From a bacterium (GTDB taxonomy: Bacteria > Actinomycetota > Acidimicrobiia > Spongiisociales > ZC4RG35), in NCBI GenBank assembly GCA_028819345.1, contig JAPPLW010000099.1, positions 184,309 to 248,308 on the forward strand: 64,000 nucleotides of DNA, in the 5' to 3' direction. The translations under genes and the position numbers were made by a program. Positions 26,149 through 34,732 of the stretch are shown here, piece by piece (within the stretch, counting starts at the first letter, position 1; each line of letters begins with the position of its first letter). The notes below the pieces were generated by a model, which did not search any database, was not told the origin of the DNA, and worked only from the letters and a program-made list of their open reading frames with translations.

Positions 26149-27735
26149 TCACGACAGCGGTACGCTCTGTCCCGCCCTTACAAAGGCGTCGTCCGCAAAC
26201 CATATGCCTGCGAACGCCGCCAGCCCTCCCAACTGAGCCGCCCACAGGGGGACGCCGGCCAGGAACGCCACCCCCAAAACCACCGGCGCCACCACCCCGA
26301 TGACATGTCCTCCAAGCCACCATTCCCTTGCATGGGCGCCCTTCGTCAGGTGATAGACGGCGGCAGCGTGGTTGGGGGTCGGATGGCGCGAGAAAAGCTC
26401 GACGGCGGAGACGACGGCAAGCATCGCCGCTCCCGCCACAAGAGCCCAGGCGAACGCCCGCCGGGACGGCCCTCCCAGATCGAAGACCCCGGCGGCCAGT
26501 AGCCCTGCACCGCCGCCCACCGCCAGTGCACCGGCCAGCATGTGCCACAAGAGCTTCGGGCTCTGCCACAGATCCCGGCCTTCTGCCTGGCCGAACAGGA
26601 AGGCCGTGTAGCCGGCTACGCCCAGGCCGACCGCCGCCGACGCCCAAATGAACACCGGGAGAAAACTGGCCCCGACCAGTCCGAACAGGAACCACAGGCC
26701 GAGGATCACGGCATGGGCGGAGAGAATCCAGGCACCCTTGACCAACCACGATCCAGGATTGCCTTTCGTCAGGATGTAGTGGAAACGGTCGGGTCGCTTG
26801 AGGTCGGCCACCAGCAGCACGCCGGTGAGGGCCAGGAAGATCCCGGAGATGAGGGGAGCGCCCCACCGGGCGAAGGCGCTCTGGGAGTCGGCACCGAAGA
26901 GGAGCGCCAACGCCAGGGCCATGACGATTCCAGCCGAGATCCCCTTGGTGAGAAAGTAACTCGATACCCGCCATCCCCAGGGCATCGGGTGTTCGGTGTT
27001 GTAAACGACCCGTGGGGGACCCTCGGGCTTTCCATTGGAGGACGACGAAAGTTTCTTTCTCCCGTTGCTGCTCCCGTTTGCAGGCGGCGTCAGGTCGACG
27101 GTCATGAATGAAGGCGACGGTTCACCCCAAATTCCCCCGTCCCCCGGGTCGACGGCGCCCAAGGGATCGATGGCGGCCTTGTCAACTCCCTTGTACCACA
27201 AATTGGGCCGGGTGCCCTGCTCGGGGGAACGCTGGAGCAGGCGATCGTCCCCGGCCAGTTGGTCCTGGAAGAACCGGGAAATGGGCGTGGTCGGATCGTT
27301 GAGGTCTCCCGAGATAATGGCGCCCTCGGGGCATACCACCACGCAGGCGGGTTCCAATCCCACTTCTACCCGATGCACGCAGTAGTTGCACTTTTGGGCG
27401 GTGTTGTCCAAGGGGTCGATGTACAGCGCGTCGTAGGGACAGGCTTGCATGCAACTCTTGCACCCGATGCAAAGGCTGGTATCGAAGTCGACAATCCCGT
27501 CGTCGCGGCGGAACAGGGCGCCGGTCGGGCAGATCGAGACACAGGGAGCATCCGAGCAGTGATTGCAACGCAGCACCGAGAAAGCCCGCTTGGTGTCGGG
27601 CCAGGTCCCCGACTCGATGTACTTCACCCAGGTGCGGTTCACCCCCAACGGCACATCGTGCTCGGTCTTGCACGCCACCGTGCAGGCGTGACAGCCGATA
27701 CACGCCGTCTGGTCGATGACGAAGCCGTACTGCAA
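26149..27735 (-). CDS. Fused 4Fe-4S ferredoxin / NrfD-type membrane anchor
   Basis: A 528-residue fusion of what are usually two subunits. Residues 1-145 hold four [4Fe-4S] cluster motifs (Cys12-15-18-22, 57-60-65-69, 89-92-95-99, 116-119-131-135) as in DmsB, PsrB and NrfC. A Ser/Asn/Gly linker follows (GSSNGRKKLSSSSNGKPEG). From about residue 245 comes an NrfD/PsrC-type domain of about eight helices that exchanges electrons with quinone. The start is a TTG with a good ribosome site (GGAAGGAG) before it. It heads the three-gene molybdoenzyme locus. Confidence 0.88.
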   Translation of the reverse strand: MQYGFVIDQTACIGCHACTVACKTEHDVPLGVNRTWVKYIESGTWPDTKRAFSVLRCNHCSDAPCVSICPTGALFRRDDGIVDFDTSLCIGCKSCMQACPYDALYIDPLDNTAQKCNYCVHRVEVGLEPACVVVCPEGAIISGDLNDPTTPISRFFQDQLAGDDRLLQRSPEQGTRPNLWYKGVDKAAIDPLGAVDPGDGGIWGEPSPSFMTVDLTPPANGSSNGRKKLSSSSNGKPEGPPRVVYNTEHPMPWGWRVSSYFLTKGISAGIVMALALALLFGADSQSAFARWGAPLISGIFLALTGVLLVADLKRPDRFHYILTKGNPGSWLVKGAWILSAHAVILGLWFLFGLVGASFLPVFIWASAAVGLGVAGYTAFLFGQAEGRDLWQSPKLLWHMLAGALAVGGGAGLLAAGVFDLGGPSRRAFAWALVAGAAMLAVVSAVELFSRHPTPNHAAAVYHLTKGAHAREWWLGGHVIGVVAPVVLGVAFLAGVPLWAAQLGGLAAFAGIWFADDAFVRAGQSVPLS

Positions 27736-27843
27736 GGCGCTCCTTCCCCTGTCTTAGGGCTCGAAGCCCTCACCGGAACCTACGAATACGTTACAACGAT
27801 ACCGGCCCGCCATAGCCGTCAACGGTTGGTAGGCTCGACCCCG

Positions 27844-29790
27844 ATGCAGCCGACCGACCTCTCCCTCCTCACCTCGGTGTCCGATCCCCAGATACATCCT
27901 GACGGCCACAGAATCGCGTTTGTGGCGACCACCATCGACCTCGAGGAGGACCGGTACCGGTCTTCGTTGTGGCTCTGGGACGGCGAGGCGCGCCAGATCA
28001 CCTTCGGAGATGGCGACTCGGCGCCCCGCTGGTCGCCGGACGGCAAGTCCCTGGCCTTTGTGCGAAAGGGACCTGAACGCACCGACCCCACCCAGTTGGC
28101 GATCATGCCGTCGGATGGCGGCGAGCCGCGGGTCATCACCTCATTCGAACTGGGAGTGCAGGCGCCGCTCTGGTCGCCCGACGGCTCGCACCTGCTGGTG
28201 CTGGCGACGGAGTGGTACGGGGAGTGGGCGGACCTGGACAAGGATGAGCGAGCCAGACGCCCCCGGCGCCTAACCGGGTTCGATGTGCGACTGGACAACC
28301 GGGGCTGGCTGCACGATCGCCGCACCTACGCCTACCTGGTGGGACCCGACGGCGAATCCGAACCCCGGAGATTGGGCGGCGGAGAGGAGAACGAGTCGGG
28401 CCTGGCCTGGTCGCCGGACAGCGCCAGGGTGTCCATGGTCACCAGTCGCGACAACCCGCGGTCCCTCGAACGCGGCGCCGAGGTGGTTGAAGTGGACACC
28501 GAGAGCGGCGCCGAGACGCTGCGAGCGAGGCGGGCGGGCTACTACATGACCGCCTATGACCCTTCCGGCGCCCTTTACGGGATAGGCGCTCCGACCACCG
28601 ACTACCCCTACGTCTTCTCATTGTGGCGTCTCGACGACCCGCCGACAGACATCACCGGTCACATGGACCGGAGCATCAGCGGTCTGGCGGTGGCGACCGC
28701 TCTGGAAACGCCGATATGGCTGGATGAGGGTTTTCTCTGCAGCACGACCGACCGGGGACGAGGTCACATAGTCGCGTTCGACAGCGACGGGAACAGGACA
28801 ACAGTGCTGGGTGGCGACCGGTACATTACCGGGCTGTCAAGGTCATCGGAAGGACGTCTGGCCTTCACCGCCACAGATCCCACCTCTCCGGCGGAGTTGT
28901 ACGAGCGGACCCCAGACGGGACAGAACGCATGCTTACCGACTTCAACCGGGAGATCCGCTCGGGCGGCGGGTTGGTGAGTCCCACGTTCTTCCAGGCGGA
29001 GAGCGCTCCCGGAGTCGATGTGGACGCGTGGGTGTACGTCCCCGACGGCGAGGGCCCCTTCCCGGTCCTCCTCAACATCCACGGAGGCCCAGCTTCGGAG
29101 TACGGCTTCTACTTCTTCGACGAGTTCCAGGTCTACGCGTCCGCGGGCTACGCGGTGGTCGCCGCCAATCCCCGCGGCTCGGAGGGTCGGGGCCTCGAGT
29201 GGCTACGGGCGGTCATCGGTCCCGGCTGGGGTGAGGTCGACCTGGAAGACGTGACCGCCGTCATCGACGAGGCCTTGAGACGGGACACCCGCCTCGATCC
29301 TTCCCGCCTGGGGATCATGGGGGGCTCCTATGGGGGGTTCCTCACCGCGTGGACCATCGCCCGCGATGACCGTTACCGGTCGGCGGTGGTGGAACGGGCG
29401 CTGATCGACTGGGAGTCCTTTGCGGGGACCTCCGACATCAACCGGGACTTCTCGGGGTTGTACCTGCACCCGGCGACGGCCTGGGACCATGAGGCGTTGT
29501 GGGAAGCCAGTCCCCTCCCCGCGGCCCGGCGCATCGACACTCCCACCCTCATCATCCACTCCGAGAACGACCTGCGCTGCCCGATCGGCCAAGCCGAGCA
29601 GCTCTTCGCGGCCCTGCTGCGAAAGGGGATCGACGTCGAGATGGTCCGCTTCCCCGACGAGGGCCACGAACTGAGCCGGAGCGGCGCCCCCCGCCACCGC
29701 GTGGAGCGTTTCGAGTACATCCTGGCCTGGCACGACGGCTATCTCAAGCAATCCGAAGAGAGAGATCAGGAAACCCCTGCACCCTCTTAG
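27844..29790 (+). CDS. S9 family prolyl oligopeptidase-type peptidase
   Basis: A protein of 648 residues. The N-terminal half is a WD40-like beta-propeller with repeats of the TolB type (PRWSPDGKSLAFVRKG, APLWSPDGSHLLVLA). The C-terminal alpha/beta-hydrolase domain has the nucleophile in MGGSYGGF (Ser near 495), NIHGGPASEYG in the oxyanion region, an acidic residue in HSENDLRCPIGQ and the catalytic His in DEGHELSRSG. It fits acylaminoacyl-peptidase or dipeptidyl-peptidase-like enzymes. I used the ATG at 27844; the frame is open to 27259 but antisense to the molybdoenzyme gene. No signal peptide is seen, so it probably acts in the cytoplasm. Confidence 0.9.
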   Translation: MQPTDLSLLTSVSDPQIHPDGHRIAFVATTIDLEEDRYRSSLWLWDGEARQITFGDGDSAPRWSPDGKSLAFVRKGPERTDPTQLAIMPSDGGEPRVITSFELGVQAPLWSPDGSHLLVLATEWYGEWADLDKDERARRPRRLTGFDVRLDNRGWLHDRRTYAYLVGPDGESEPRRLGGGEENESGLAWSPDSARVSMVTSRDNPRSLERGAEVVEVDTESGAETLRARRAGYYMTAYDPSGALYGIGAPTTDYPYVFSLWRLDDPPTDITGHMDRSISGLAVATALETPIWLDEGFLCSTTDRGRGHIVAFDSDGNRTTVLGGDRYITGLSRSSEGRLAFTATDPTSPAELYERTPDGTERMLTDFNREIRSGGGLVSPTFFQAESAPGVDVDAWVYVPDGEGPFPVLLNIHGGPASEYGFYFFDEFQVYASAGYAVVAANPRGSEGRGLEWLRAVIGPGWGEVDLEDVTAVIDEALRRDTRLDPSRLGIMGGSYGGFLTAWTIARDDRYRSAVVERALIDWESFAGTSDINRDFSGLYLHPATAWDHEALWEASPLPAARRIDTPTLIIHSENDLRCPIGQAEQLFAALLRKGIDVEMVRFPDEGHELSRSGAPRHRVERFEYILAWHDGYLKQSEERDQETPAPS

Positions 29791-29815
29791 CTAACCCGGG
29801 AGAGCCGTTCGGGCC

Positions 29816-30280
29816 TCAGGTGATAGCGAGAACCAGAGTCTCGGCCACCAGTGCGGGACGATCGGTTCCCTCTATCTCCACTGTCACCAGTTGTTTGATG
29901 AGATACTGACCGGGACGGCGCTCGGTGACGTCGGACAGGGCCACCCGGGCCCGGATCCGGCTGTCCACGGGGACCGGCGCCAGGAAGCGGACCTTGTCGG
30001 TGCCGTAGTTGATCTCCACCTTGGTGCCCTCCGGACTGAGCTTAATTCCCGAACCGAGATGGGGCAGGAGGGAGAGCGTCAGGAACCCGTGGGCGATGGT
30101 CAGCCCGAACGGTGACTCGGCGGCGGCTCTGGCCGGATCGGTGTGGATGAACTGATGGTCCAAGGTGGCGTCGGCGAATGCGTCGATGCGGTCCTGGGAA
30201 ACGGTGAACCACTCCGAGACGCCGATCTCGCTGCCCACCATCCCCATCAACTCCGCCACGGTTACGGCCTTCTCGCTCAT
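29816..30280 (-). CDS. MaoC-like hydratase/dehydratase
   Basis: A 154-residue single hotdog-fold protein. The hydratase signature is FADATLDHQFIHTDPARAA followed by GLTIAHGFLTLSLLP, with Asp and His as likely catalytic residues. Enzymes of this family hydrate enoyl-CoA thioesters. The ATG at 30280 overlaps the stop of the glutaryl-CoA dehydrogenase gene as ATGA. The product of that enzyme, crotonyl-CoA, is a plausible substrate. Confidence 0.85.
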   Translation of the reverse strand: MSEKAVTVAELMGMVGSEIGVSEWFTVSQDRIDAFADATLDHQFIHTDPARAAAESPFGLTIAHGFLTLSLLPHLGSGIKLSPEGTKVEINYGTDKVRFLAPVPVDSRIRARVALSDVTERRPGQYLIKQLVTVEIEGTDRPALVAETLVLAIT

Positions 30281-31488
30281 CAACGACCTCGGGTCACCGG
30301 GCCGGGCGCCTGAAAGGCGGGGATCCCGGTGAGGGCGTTGCCCAGGATCAGGGTGTGTATCTCATGGGTTCCCTCATAGGTGTACACCGTCTCCAGATTC
30401 GCCACGTGCCTCATCACCGGGTAGTCAAGCGTGATCCCGTTGGCGCCCAGGATGCTTCTGGCGGTCCGCGCCACCGCCAGGGCGTCGCCCACGTTGTTGT
30501 ACTTGCCGACCGACACCTGCTCAGGCGTGAGCTTGCCTTCCTCCCGCAGTCGTCCGATCCGGATGGCCAGCAGGATCCCCCTCTGGACGGCCACCATCAT
30601 TTCCACCAGCTTCGACTGGGTCAGCTGGAAGGAGGCGATCGGAGTGCCGAACTGCGACCGCTCGGAGGCATAGCCCAACGCGGCTTCATAGCAGGAGCGG
30701 GCCGCCCCCATTGCGCCGAACACGATCCCCAGCCGCGCCTCGGTCAGGCAGGAGAGCGGCCCTCTCATGGTTGACACACCCGGCAGCATCATCTCCTCAG
30801 GCAGCCGGACCCCGTCCAGGACCAGGGCGGAGGTGACCGAGGCCCGCATGCTGGCTTTGCGATCTATGGGGTGGGCCGAGAACCCCGGAGCGTCGGTGGG
30901 CACCAGGAACCCACGGACCCCTTCGGGCGTCTTGGCCCAGATCACCGCCAGGTCGGCGACTCCCCCGTTGGTGATCCAGGCCTTGGAACCGTCTATCACC
31001 CAGTCGGACCCCACCCGGCGGGCGGTGGTACGCATGGAGGAGGGGTCGCTTCCCGCGTCAGCCTCCGTCAAGCCGAAGCATCCGACCACCTCTCCTCTCG
31101 CCATGCGGGGGAGCCACTCGGCCTTCTGCTCGGAGGACCCGTACTTCCAGATGGGGAACATGCACAGCGACCCCTGCACCGAGACAAAACTGCGCAGCCC
31201 GGAGTCACCCGCCTCGAGTTCCAAGGCGGCCACCCCGTATTCCACCGGCCCGAGACCGGCGCAGCCATAACCCTCCAGGTTCATCCCTAACATACCCAGC
31301 CGGGCCATCTCGGGAATCAGGTGGGTCGGGAATTCCCCCGCCTCCCACCACTCCCCGATCTCGGGAAGCACGCTCCTGGTGACGAACTCCCGCACGGTCT
31401 TCCCCACCAGGCGCTCAGAATCGTTGAGCAGCCCGGCCGTATCCAGAAAGTCAAGAGGGTCCGGCACTATCGGATCCGCCTCACCCAC
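30280..31488 (-). CDS. gcdH: Acyl-CoA dehydrogenase, probable glutaryl-CoA dehydrogenase
   Basis: A flavoprotein of 402 residues with the acyl-CoA dehydrogenase fold. FAD and substrate regions are CFGLTEADAGSDPSSM and WITNGG. The C-terminal signature GANGITLDYPVMRHVANLE, followed by TVYTYEGTHEIHTLILG with the catalytic Glu, is characteristic of glutaryl-CoA dehydrogenases, which oxidise and decarboxylate glutaryl-CoA from lysine and tryptophan breakdown. It is coupled to a MaoC-like hydratase by a four-base overlap. Its electrons would go to ETF and possibly to the EtfD-like protein at 61.3 kb. Confidence 0.85.
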   Translation of the reverse strand: MGEADPIVPDPLDFLDTAGLLNDSERLVGKTVREFVTRSVLPEIGEWWEAGEFPTHLIPEMARLGMLGMNLEGYGCAGLGPVEYGVAALELEAGDSGLRSFVSVQGSLCMFPIWKYGSSEQKAEWLPRMARGEVVGCFGLTEADAGSDPSSMRTTARRVGSDWVIDGSKAWITNGGVADLAVIWAKTPEGVRGFLVPTDAPGFSAHPIDRKASMRASVTSALVLDGVRLPEEMMLPGVSTMRGPLSCLTEARLGIVFGAMGAARSCYEAALGYASERSQFGTPIASFQLTQSKLVEMMVAVQRGILLAIRIGRLREEGKLTPEQVSVGKYNNVGDALAVARTARSILGANGITLDYPVMRHVANLETVYTYEGTHEIHTLILGNALTGIPAFQAPGPVTRGR

Positions 31489-31541
31489 TCACCTGCAGCA
31501 AAGAAGTGCATGTCGACACATCGTCCCTGGGGGCGCAGCGA

Positions 31542-31634
31542 CTACTTCTTGTTCTTATGGCGATTCGCCTTGCGCCGCTTGCGATACTTGTGCCGCGACA
31601 TTTTTCTGCGACGCTTCTTGACTAGCGAGCCCAT
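31542..31634 (-). CDS. Ribosomal protein bS22 / AURKAIP1-COX24 domain protein
   Basis: A 30-residue, extremely basic peptide: MGSLVKKRRRKMSRHKYRKR then RKANRHKNKK. This matches the actinobacterial AURKAIP1/COX24 peptide that mycobacterial ribosome structures showed to be a small-subunit protein (bS22). A purine-rich ribosome site (AGAGGAAG) lies just upstream of the ATG. It is a free-standing gene between gcdH and thrB. Its length and the KKRRRKMSRHK core make it hard to mistake for anything else. Confidence 0.88.
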   Translation of the reverse strand: MGSLVKKRRRKMSRHKYRKRRKANRHKNKK

Positions 31635-31800
31635 AACTGGCTTCCTCTTAGACCGATCGGGACAATTTGCCGGCCCACCCCTGCCGACAAGACACCCTGA
31701 ACAATAGCGATTCATGGTGGGCGACAGGAAACCAGCCCAGGTTTTTTTGCCTAAACCTGCTCCCGGAATACCCGGAACCGCTGGTTAAGGCTGTTTTCCG

Positions 31801-32664
31801 TCAGACAATGCCCCGCGAGGCTATTGGAGGGCACGCTATCTCCACCTGATCACCCAGGGAGGAAGAGAGGGCCTCAGCCACCTGACCGGCCTCGGACGAC
31901 TTGGTGAAGACCAGCACGGACGGGCCGCTCCCCGACCAGGCGGCATAGACAGCCCCTGCACTCAACGCCTCACCGATCAACTCCCCCACCATGGGCCGCA
32001 GCCGGTTGCGGCTGGATTCGTGAAGCTCATCCCCCAAGGCGGATCGAAGGATCCCGGCTTCTCCCGAAGTCAGCCCGGCCACCAGGGCAGCCATCCTCGA
32101 CAGACTGTTGACCACAGCAGGCAGTTCAAACCGTTCCGGAACGACGCTTCGGGACTCACTGGTGAAAAGCCGGAAGGCGGGAACCAGCACCAGCAACCCA
32201 TAGGCATCGCTCATGGTCAGCTTTAGGACTCGGCTGCCCGGGTCCACCAGCACCAGCCCACCAAAGGCAGTGGCGGCGGCGTTGTCGGGATGGCCTTCGA
32301 GGGAGGTCACCAACCTGAAGATCCGGTTTGGATCGACCGGCTGACCCACGCTCCGGAAAGCTGCCGCCGCTCCGGCGGCGTAAGCGGCGGCAGAAGAGCC
32401 GAGACCGCTGCCGATCGGGACGTGATTGTCCACCTCCAATCGGAGCGGATGCTCAGGACCCACCGCTGCCCGCGCGCCGGCCAGCACTGCGTCCGCCGAC
32501 TCCGGTGGCGGACGGTGGCGCCCGACATGCCTTACCTTCCATTGTTCGCTCCGCCAGGCCCGGACCTTGCATCGGATCTCCAGCGCCAAAGCCAAGCAGT
32601 CGAAACCCGGCCCCAGGTTGGCCGAGGAAGCGGGAGCGGAAGCCTCAGATGCTGTCCCGGTCAT
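31801..32664 (-). CDS. thrB: Homoserine kinase (GHMP family)
   Basis: A protein of 287 residues that phosphorylates homoserine in threonine synthesis. GHMP kinase motif 1 is ASSANLGPGFDCLALAL, the ATP-binding motif 2 is PIGSGLGSSAAAYAAGA, and motif 3 is AWSGSGPSVLVF. I chose the ATG at 32664 because family homology starts at once; the frame extends upstream into the CDF transporter gene. It overlaps the end of that gene by 20 bases. The usual partners (homoserine dehydrogenase, threonine synthase) are not nearby. Confidence 0.88.
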   Translation of the reverse strand: MTGTASEASAPASSANLGPGFDCLALALEIRCKVRAWRSEQWKVRHVGRHRPPPESADAVLAGARAAVGPEHPLRLEVDNHVPIGSGLGSSAAAYAAGAAAAFRSVGQPVDPNRIFRLVTSLEGHPDNAAATAFGGLVLVDPGSRVLKLTMSDAYGLLVLVPAFRLFTSESRSVVPERFELPAVVNSLSRMAALVAGLTSGEAGILRSALGDELHESSRNRLRPMVGELIGEALSAGAVYAAWSGSGPSVLVFTKSSEAGQVAEALSSSLGDQVEIACPPIASRGIV

Positions 32665-33559
32665 ATGGCTCCACGAAGATGTTCCCCGCCACGGGGATCT
32701 TCTCTCTGATGGCTTGCTCGGCCTTGGTGATCGCGTCGGCGATCTCCAGAGTTCCCAGCGACTCGACGAAGTCAACTTCCACGTTCACCAACAGGTCGTC
32801 AGGTCCCAAGTGCATGGTGAGCAGGCGCCCCACCCCGGTCACCTCGTCCATTCCCAGAAGCACAGCCCGGATCAGGGCTCGCTCCTGCCGGCCGGCCGCT
32901 TCGCCGATAAGCAACGCCTTGATCTCCGCAGCCAGCAGCACCGCCACCACCGCCAGCATGACACCGATCAGAAGCGACGCCGCGCCGTCCCATCGGGAAT
33001 CCCCGGTCGTCGAGGCCAACGTGGTCCCCACCAGGGCGAAAATCAGGCCCAGCATGGCCGCCGTGTCCTCCAGGAGGATCACGATCAGGGAGGCGTCCTT
33101 GGATTCCCGTATTGCCCGCCACATTGGCTTTGTTCCCCGATGGCGATTGAATTCCCGAAGGGCCACCCCGAAGCTGATCGACTCCAGCACCAGCGCCAGG
33201 CTCAACACGATGAAACTGGCTCGCAGATCGCCCAGCGGCTCGGCATGGGCAATCGCCTCCCAACCGTGCAGGAAGGCCCACACTCCGCCTCCGAAGAACA
33301 GCATCACCGCCACCAGGAAGCCCCAGAAGTACACCTCCTTGCCGCGGCCGAAGGGATGACTCATGTCGGCAGGTTGCCGGGCGGCCCTGGACCCATAAAG
33401 CAGCAGACCCTGATTGGAGGAGTCCGCCACCGAGTGGATGGCCTCGGCCAGCATGGCAGCCGAGCCGGTGATTAGGAAGGCAAAGAACTTCGCCACCGCT
33501 ATGGTGCTGTTCGCCACCAAGGCGGCGATTATTGCCAGTCGTGATCCGCCGCTAGCCAC
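32645..33559 (-). CDS. Cation diffusion facilitator (CDF) family transporter
   Basis: A 304-residue membrane protein with about five to six helices in the N-terminal 210 residues and a cytoplasmic C-terminal domain. The first metal-site helix carries AEAIHSVADSSNQG and the histidine loop is HPFGRGKE, both typical of CDF exporters of Zn, Fe, Mn or Co. A second acidic site is in LLEDTAAMLG. The metal cannot be told from sequence alone. It overlaps thrB by 20 bases. Confidence 0.88.
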   Translation of the reverse strand: MASGGSRLAIIAALVANSTIAVAKFFAFLITGSAAMLAEAIHSVADSSNQGLLLYGSRAARQPADMSHPFGRGKEVYFWGFLVAVMLFFGGGVWAFLHGWEAIAHAEPLGDLRASFIVLSLALVLESISFGVALREFNRHRGTKPMWRAIRESKDASLIVILLEDTAAMLGLIFALVGTTLASTTGDSRWDGAASLLIGVMLAVVAVLLAAEIKALLIGEAAGRQERALIRAVLLGMDEVTGVGRLLTMHLGPDDLLVNVEVDFVESLGTLEIADAITKAEQAIREKIPVAGNIFVEPYDRDSI

Positions 33560-33619
33560 GGGGGAGAAGTCTATGTCCCCCAGGGAGGAACATGACGGTC
33601 GGTGAGTTCCGGATGGGTC

Positions 33620-34399
33620 TCACCATTCCAACTCGCGGACTTCGTCCCTCATTACCGTTCCTCCCACGCGACACCTGTCCGGCTCCCACATAAGATCGAT
33701 CACCGAGGGCCATCCCATCTCCCGTCCCTGGGAGATCCGGACGCGGCCCGATGGCATGTCCTCGGACCGCAGCACCGCGGCGAGGGCGACCGCCGCGCTG
33801 CCGGTGGCCGGGTCTTCAACCACGCCCATGCCGGGCGCGAAGAATCGCGCCCTGACCCCACTGGGCGGCGACGTCCAAGCCCACACCAGCGTCATGCCCA
33901 GGTCGGGAGGGGGAGGCCGCAGGTTCCCGACCTGTTCGGGATCGTCCATCTGCCAAACCGAATAGGGAAGAGGCATCTCCACTTCCCAGGCCCGAGCCGG
34001 TGCACACCACCCCAGCGTCGGAGGCGCCTTCTGGGTTCGCACCGGCTGGGAGAAGGGCGGTTCGATCCACACGCGGTCTCTTTCGGAACCGATTCTCACC
34101 TCCCCCACCCCGCAGGTGACGCGGTCCACTCCTCCCGGACCGGCCCTGAGCAGCAACCAGGCCGTCCCCACCAGAGGGTGCCCGGCGAAGGGCAGCTCCG
34201 CGACGGGGGTGAAGATCCGGACATGGGGGACCTCTCCGGTCTGCCAATCTATGAAAATCGTCTCGCTGAAGCCCAGATCCGCGGCGATGTCCTGCATTCG
34301 CCGGTCGTCGATGTTGACGGTGTCGGCCACCACCCCCAGATAGTTGCCCCCCTGCTCCCCATCGGTGAACACCCTGAGAACCTGAACCGGGCGCGCCAT
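33620..34399 (-). CDS. PhzF-family isomerase-like protein
   Basis: A 259-residue protein of the phenazine biosynthesis PhzF / diaminopimelate epimerase-like fold. Signatures are FTPVAELPFAGHPLVGTAWL near residue 65 and VVEDPATGSAA near residue 205. The usual catalytic Glu of PhzF is expected in the first motif (AELPFAGHP). No other phenazine genes are present, so the role is probably an unrelated isomerisation. Start at 34399 chosen because family homology begins a few residues later. Confidence 0.85.
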   Translation of the reverse strand: MARPVQVLRVFTDGEQGGNYLGVVADTVNIDDRRMQDIAADLGFSETIFIDWQTGEVPHVRIFTPVAELPFAGHPLVGTAWLLLRAGPGGVDRVTCGVGEVRIGSERDRVWIEPPFSQPVRTQKAPPTLGWCAPARAWEVEMPLPYSVWQMDDPEQVGNLRPPPPDLGMTLVWAWTSPPSGVRARFFAPGMGVVEDPATGSAAVALAAVLRSEDMPSGRVRISQGREMGWPSVIDLMWEPDRCRVGGTVMRDEVRELEW

Positions 34400-34461
34400 C
34401 TCACCTTGCCCCGGCTGGGCATACCATGATGGTGGATACATCCAATGGTCGGAGAGAGGTC

Positions 34462-34677
34462 ATGGCTGAAATACTCGGTCTGGACACCCTGGTTGCACAA
34501 ATGATCCTAGCCATCGGGCTGGCCCTGGTGGCGGGCAACTCCTGGGCCGTCCTCCGTCACTTCCAGGGAAGACCCCCTCCCGGCCAGAGAGGGGCTTTCC
34601 GGCCTCGACGGGCTGCCTTTCTGATCCTGGCCGGAACGCTGATGGTGATCTGGAGCGCCGTCTCACTCCTCTCCTGA
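34462..34677 (+). CDS. Small two-helix membrane protein
   Basis: A 71-residue protein with two hydrophobic helices (VAQMILAIGLALVAGN and AAFLILAGTLMVIWSAVSL) joined by a basic loop (RHFQGRPPPGQRGAFRPRR). A ribosome site (GGAGAGAGG) sits directly before the ATG, and the gene is divergent from the PhzF-like gene. The loop charge places it on the cytoplasmic side. Function is not recognisable. Confidence 0.7.
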   Translation: MAEILGLDTLVAQMILAIGLALVAGNSWAVLRHFQGRPPPGQRGAFRPRRAAFLILAGTLMVIWSAVSLLS

Positions 34678-34732
34678 CCTTGCCGATCACCACAAGCTCC
34701 GAACAGCGAGGCGGGCATCTAATCTCGGGCCG

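Noticed and set aside
27259..27843. N-terminal extension of the S9 peptidase
   Set aside because: The 195 codons are antisense to the FeS/NrfD gene and have no family resemblance; homology begins at the ATG at 27844.
31738..31759. Terminator between thrB and the bS22 gene
   Set aside because: CAGGTTT/AAACCTG gives only a 7-bp stem of low GC, and no T run follows it on the strand where a terminator is needed.
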